Shown here one piece after another: positions 5,557 through 9,124 of a DNA stretch of 9,124 bases. The first letter of the stretch is position 1. Every line of letters starts with the position of its first letter. The DNA is taken from NCBI GenBank assembly GCA_005773755.1, contig SXHE01000431.1, positions 1 to 9,124 of the forward strand, written 5' to 3'. Both the position numbers and the translations under genes were made by a program. This DNA comes from Planctomycetia bacterium (GTDB taxonomy: Bacteria; Planctomycetota; Planctomycetia; Gemmatales; Gemmataceae). The notes under the pieces are model-generated. The model searched no databases. It saw only the letters and a program-made list of their open reading frames with translations, and was not told the DNA's origin.

Positions 5557-8500
5557 ATGCCGTTACGCAACCCGTGGCCCTGGTTCGTTGCCGTCGCCCT
5601 CGTCGGGCTGTTCGCGGTGCCCGCCGGCGCGCAACCGCCGTCGCCGCTCGAACTGGTCCGCGGGCTGCGCGAAAGCGGGCAAGTCGATCTGGCCCTTGAA
5701 TACCTCAAAGACCTCGAAAAGCAGCCGCTCGCGCCCGACGACAAAGCCGCGATCACCCTGGAGCGGGCCAAGTGCTTGCTCGAAGCGTCCGAGGACGAAC
5801 CGGACGAGGGCACCCGGCAGGGCATGGTGCTCGAGGCGAAGGAAGGGCTGAGCGCGTTCCTTCTCAACAGCCCGAACCACCCGCGGGCGGTCGAGGCGCT
5901 GCTCGCGACCGCGAAGCTGACCGCGCTCGACGCCAAGGAGCAACTGAACCGGGCGCGGCGCATGGACATTCCGCCGCAGGGCGAGACGCCCCAAGAAAAC
6001 GCCGAGCGCGAAGCGGCGATGAACAAGCAGAAGGAAGCGGCGAAAGAGGCCCGACCGAAGTTCTTGCAGGCGTCCAAGAAGTACGCCGAGGCCGCCGAAA
6101 TCCTCCGCACCCGGCTCGAAGACAAGGGGCTGGAGTTGAACTTGCGCAGGGGACTGACCCGCGAAGCGTTCGAGGCCGAACTCGCCAGCGCGATCAACCG
6201 GTTCAACATCGCCGAAACGTACATGCCCGACGCGGTGCTCGGCGGGGGCGAGAAGGCGGAGCGCAACAAGTTCCTCGAAGAGGCCAAGGAACTGTTCATC
6301 AAACTGGGCAAGGGGCCGAGTAACAACCGCACGGTCTGGGTCGCCCGTGCGTGGGCGGCCGAAGTGACGTTCGAGATGAACGACTTCAACGCCGCCGCCG
6401 CGGAGGTCTTGTTCATCCTCCGGGCCGGCGTGCTGGAGGCCGAAGACGGCAAACGGCTGGCCCGGTTCTTCCAACTGCGCCGCAACTTCATCGACGCCCT
6501 CGGTTCCAAGAGCCTGCCGAAGGTGACCGCGAGTGTGGCCGAACTGCGGAACTGGCTGAACGTGTTCGGCAACCCGCGGAAGCCGACGCCCGAAGTGTTC
6601 GCGGTCCGGTACTTCCTGGCCCGCGCGCTCCAGTTGCTCGCGGACACCGGGACCGCCGCGGCAAAGGGCAAAGAGCCGCCCGCCGCCGCCCGCGCCCAGT
6701 ACGCCGAGGCCGAACGGATTTACCGCACGCTGGCCCAATCCGACCACGATTACACCAGTCGCTCCGCCCGTGCACGCATGGTCGTCGTTCGCCGGCTGCT
6801 GGGCGAAGCCGACCAGCCGGTGAGCACCTACGTCACGTTCGAGCAGTCGCAAATGGCGTCGCTGATTCAGATGAGCAAGTTGGGCGCGGCCGAGGGCAAA
6901 GAGGCCGCGCTGCTGGGCGACCCCAAGACTAAAGACGACATGACGAAGCTGGACCCGGTGCGGGCCGAGATCAAGAGCCGGCGGCTCGCGGCCATCGCGC
7001 TGCTGGAGCGCTCGCGCGAACTCGCGACCCCGGCCGACAACGTCGCCGACGTGACCGACGTGCTGCTGCGCCTGATCTATTTCTACCACCAGGCCGATCT
7101 GCCGCTGCAAGCGGCGGTGCTCGGCGAGCACGTCGCACACACGATCAAGGGCACCGGCGGCAAGGCGGCGCTGGCCGGGCTGCTCGGCATCAACGGGTAC
7201 GTCATCGCCAGCCAGCGGGTGAAGGGCGACCAGCCCGAACTGGTCGCCGCCGCGCGCCAGGCCGACCGCGACCGCGCGATGGAACTGGCCCGGTTCCTCG
7301 ACGAAAAGTTCCCCAACGATAAAGCCACCGACGACGCCCGCTACCGGCTCGGCTCGATGCTCGTCGAAGAGAAGCGGTACCCGGAAGCGTTCGAGATTCT
7401 GACCCACGTGCGGCCGGCGTACGCGTCGGTCACGAACGTGCGGCTCCTCGAAGGCTTCGTCGCGCAACAGATCGTGATCGCGAAGGCCGAGGAGGGCAAG
7501 CCGCCGCCGCTGCCGGACGCGAAGAAGGCCGAAGTGTTCAAGCGCGCGGTCGCCGACCTCGCGCGGGTTCCCAAGCCGCTCGCCGCCGCGACCGAGGACG
7601 AGGTGCGCAGCTACCTGAACGCCCGGAACCGTCTCGCGATGTTGATGTTCCTGCAAGGTCGAGCCGACCCGGCCGCAGAGAAGACCGACCCCGGCTACAA
7701 CCAGGCGCTCACGATCGCCGAGCAGGTCACGGGTGTGATCCCGACCTACGACGCGATGGTGAAGAAGCCCGGCACCAAGGAACTGAACCTCGACGGCCTC
7801 GAAATGACCATGATCGCCCAGGACATCGCCGCCCGGGCGCTGTACCTGCGCGCCCGCGCGATCATCGACGTGGCCGACAAACTGGTGACCGCGCCGGAGA
7901 AGGCGGCCAAGTACGAGGAGGCGGCCAAAGCCATCGAACCGACGCTCGAAGCCGTGCGCACGACCGGCACCGTGGTGACGCCCGATATGAAGGACTGGGG
8001 CACCGGGGCCGGCGAAGACGGCCAGCAGAAGGCCAAGATCTTCGAGCTCGCGGGCAAGGTGGACAAGACCCGCGTCGACGTGATCCTCGCCGGGTTCCGC
8101 CTCAAGGTGAAGCAAGGCAAGGCCGCGGAGAGCGCCGCCATGCTCGACCTGATGCTCAAGGCCGGCGGCACCATCGAGGACAACCTGCCGGTGCTCGAAC
8201 AACTCGGCCGCGAACTGGCCGGGCAAATGGCCCTCCTCAAGCGCGAGGGCAAAACGAAGGATGCCGCGGACCTCGGTGCGGGCCTCGCGGAGCTGCTCAA
8301 GAAGATCACCGCCGTCAAGAACCTCACGCCGCGGCTGCTCCTGTTCCTCGGCCAGACGCTCCAGAGCGTCGGCGAGAACGACAAGGCCGTCGAGACGCTG
8401 AAGAAGGTGCCGGTGCCCGAGTTCGCCGGCTGGGACAAGAAGAAGCCGGAAGAGATCCCCGCCGAGTTGCGCGGCCGAGTGCAGGGCCAGATTCGTGACT

Positions 8501-9081
8501 ACGCGCTGGCGCAGGTGAGTGTCGCCCGCGCGCTGCGCGAGAGCAAGAAGTTCGCCGACGCCGAGGTCCTGCTGACCGGCATCATCGGCACCACCGAGAA
8601 GCCGGGCTGGGGCTACGGCCGGCTCTACTTCCGCAAGGAACTGGCCTACGTGTACGAGGAGCGCGGGGCCGCCACGCCCAACGAGAAGGCCGCCGCCGCG
8701 GAGTGGGCCAAAGCCCGACAACAGTGGGAGCAACTGTTCGGCATCTACCGCGGTCGCCGCCAGACCCCACCCAAGGACGCGACCCCCGAACAGCTCAGGC
8801 AGTACCTGAACGACTTCGCGGAGTCGTACTACGACCTCCAGCGGTATCAGCTCAAGGTGTACCACCAACTCATCAAGAACCCGGCGCAGATTCAGACCAA
8901 CTACGAGACGGTCGCCAAGCGACTGCTGGACATCGAGAAGCAGGTGCCGAAGGGCGACTGGTTCCCCGAGGTGCAGCACAAGTACGCGGACCTGCTGAAG
9001 GACAAGGACTGGCCGCAGGTGCTGCCGCTGTACAAGAACGGCGGCGGCAAGCTGTTCCTCGAAAAGCTGCCGAACCCGTGA
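5557..9081 (+). CDS. Large secreted TPR-like helical-repeat protein
   Basis: The predicted product has 1174 residues. The start at 5557 has GGGAG (5547-5551) five bases upstream. Residues 1-25 are a Sec signal peptide: Arg4, a hydrophobic core from about 10 to 21, and AGA before Gln26 as the cleavage site. There is no lipobox. The rest is almost entirely predicted helix with scattered tetratricopeptide-like pairs: LRESGQVDLALEYLKDL near 38, AQYAEAERIYRTLAQ near 381, ARYRLGSMLVEEKRYPEAF near 597, SVGENDKAVETLKKV near 937, SKKFADAEVLLTGII near 996, and a conserved-looking end with YYDLQRYQLKVYHQLI near 1090. Charged low-complexity stretches rich in Lys/Glu/Ala (about 140-170) may be coiled coil. 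TPR arrays bind other proteins; no catalytic motif is seen. Such giant secreted TPR proteins are common in planctomycetes. It is transcribed away from the HEAT lipoprotein and followed at once by hairpins. Codon use is strongly G/C-ending throughout, with no frameshift. The fold is likely; the role is unknown. Confidence 0.93.
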   Translation: MPLRNPWPWFVAVALVGLFAVPAGAQPPSPLELVRGLRESGQVDLALEYLKDLEKQPLAPDDKAAITLERAKCLLEASEDEPDEGTRQGMVLEAKEGLSAFLLNSPNHPRAVEALLATAKLTALDAKEQLNRARRMDIPPQGETPQENAEREAAMNKQKEAAKEARPKFLQASKKYAEAAEILRTRLEDKGLELNLRRGLTREAFEAELASAINRFNIAETYMPDAVLGGGEKAERNKFLEEAKELFIKLGKGPSNNRTVWVARAWAAEVTFEMNDFNAAAAEVLFILRAGVLEAEDGKRLARFFQLRRNFIDALGSKSLPKVTASVAELRNWLNVFGNPRKPTPEVFAVRYFLARALQLLADTGTAAAKGKEPPAAARAQYAEAERIYRTLAQSDHDYTSRSARARMVVVRRLLGEADQPVSTYVTFEQSQMASLIQMSKLGAAEGKEAALLGDPKTKDDMTKLDPVRAEIKSRRLAAIALLERSRELATPADNVADVTDVLLRLIYFYHQADLPLQAAVLGEHVAHTIKGTGGKAALAGLLGINGYVIASQRVKGDQPELVAAARQADRDRAMELARFLDEKFPNDKATDDARYRLGSMLVEEKRYPEAFEILTHVRPAYASVTNVRLLEGFVAQQIVIAKAEEGKPPPLPDAKKAEVFKRAVADLARVPKPLAAATEDEVRSYLNARNRLAMLMFLQGRADPAAEKTDPGYNQALTIAEQVTGVIPTYDAMVKKPGTKELNLDGLEMTMIAQDIAARALYLRARAIIDVADKLVTAPEKAAKYEEAAKAIEPTLEAVRTTGTVVTPDMKDWGTGAGEDGQQKAKIFELAGKVDKTRVDVILAGFRLKVKQGKAAESAAMLDLMLKAGGTIEDNLPVLEQLGRELAGQMALLKREGKTKDAADLGAGLAELLKKITAVKNLTPRLLLFLGQTLQSVGENDKAVETLKKVPVPEFAGWDKKKPEEIPAELRGRVQGQIRDYALAQVSVARALRESKKFADAEVLLTGIIGTTEKPGWGYGRLYFRKELAYVYEERGAATPNEKAAAAEWAKARQQWEQLFGIYRGRRQTPPKDATPEQLRQYLNDFAESYYDLQRYQLKVYHQLIKNPAQIQTNYETVAKRLLDIEKQVPKGDWFPEVQHKYADLLKDKDWPQVLPLYKNGGGKLFLEKLPNP

Positions 9082-9084
9082 TTC

Positions 9085-9124
9085 CGAAGCCGCTCGCGGC
9101 TTCGCAAGGCGCGCCCTTGCGAAG
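9085..9124 (+). repeat. Two overlapping perfect hairpins after the TPR-like gene, cut by the window edge
   Basis: Hairpin A pairs 9085-9092 with 9097-9104 (8 bp, loop CTCG). Hairpin B pairs 9100-9109 with 9115-9124 (10 bp, loop CGCGC). They share CTTCG at 9100-9104, so only one can form fully at a time. They begin three bases after the stop codon. No T-run is visible, so this is either a GC-rich terminator or the left part of a dispersed palindromic repeat. Hairpin B ends exactly on the last base, so the structure may extend beyond the window. Confidence 0.55.

Noticed and set aside
5563..8979. Open reading frame of 1138 codons on the minus strand across the TPR-like gene
   Set aside because: It mirrors the plus-strand gene, whose codons end almost always in G or C, which removes stops from the opposite strand. 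Its translation is rich in His, Arg, Leu and Val without domains, and it lacks a signal or ribosome site. The plus strand has a signal peptide, ribosome site and helical repeats.

Overview
The window looks like chromosomal DNA of a planctomycete, most likely a Gemmata-type member of the Gemmataceae. Three things support this. The DNA is very GC-rich with strong G/C third-position bias. The protein set (HEAT-repeat proteins, a Tat-exported prenyltransferase/squalene-oxidase-repeat protein, a giant secreted TPR-like protein, a MORN-repeat protein) is typical of that group. The intergenic palindromes also resemble the dispersed repeats I recall from Gemmata genomes. This assignment rests on pattern recognition, not on a search.

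Layout. 1-777 (+) is the 3' part of a HEAT-repeat protein cut by the left edge. 902-1150 (+) is a small MORN-repeat protein with an unusual hairpin over an alternative upstream start codon. 1240-1722 (+) is an uncharacterised cysteine-rich, probably zinc-binding protein with codon use unlike its neighbours. A 94-bp imperfect palindrome (1757-1850) separates it from the convergent minus-strand pair. In that pair, a HEAT-repeat lipoprotein (5339 to 3162) lies upstream of a Tat-signal alpha/alpha-toroid protein (3022 to 1874). A 217-bp divergent promoter region (5340-5556) separates the lipoprotein from a 1174-residue secreted TPR-like protein (5557-9081, +). Two overlapping perfect hairpins follow it at the right edge.

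How the genes might work together. The three largest complete genes encode exported helical-solenoid proteins with no recognisable catalytic centre: one lipid-anchored, one Tat-exported, one Sec-exported. They could be scaffolding or binding proteins of the cell envelope, but nothing in the sequence fixes a substrate or pathway. I see no tRNA, rRNA, CRISPR array, transposase, or recognisable defence or biosynthetic system, and no gene-free stretch longer than about 220 bases. The most interesting signals are small-scale: a repeat-like hairpin embedded in the coding sequence of the Tat signal peptide, the long palindrome between convergent genes, the start-codon-sequestering hairpin, and the terminal double hairpin.
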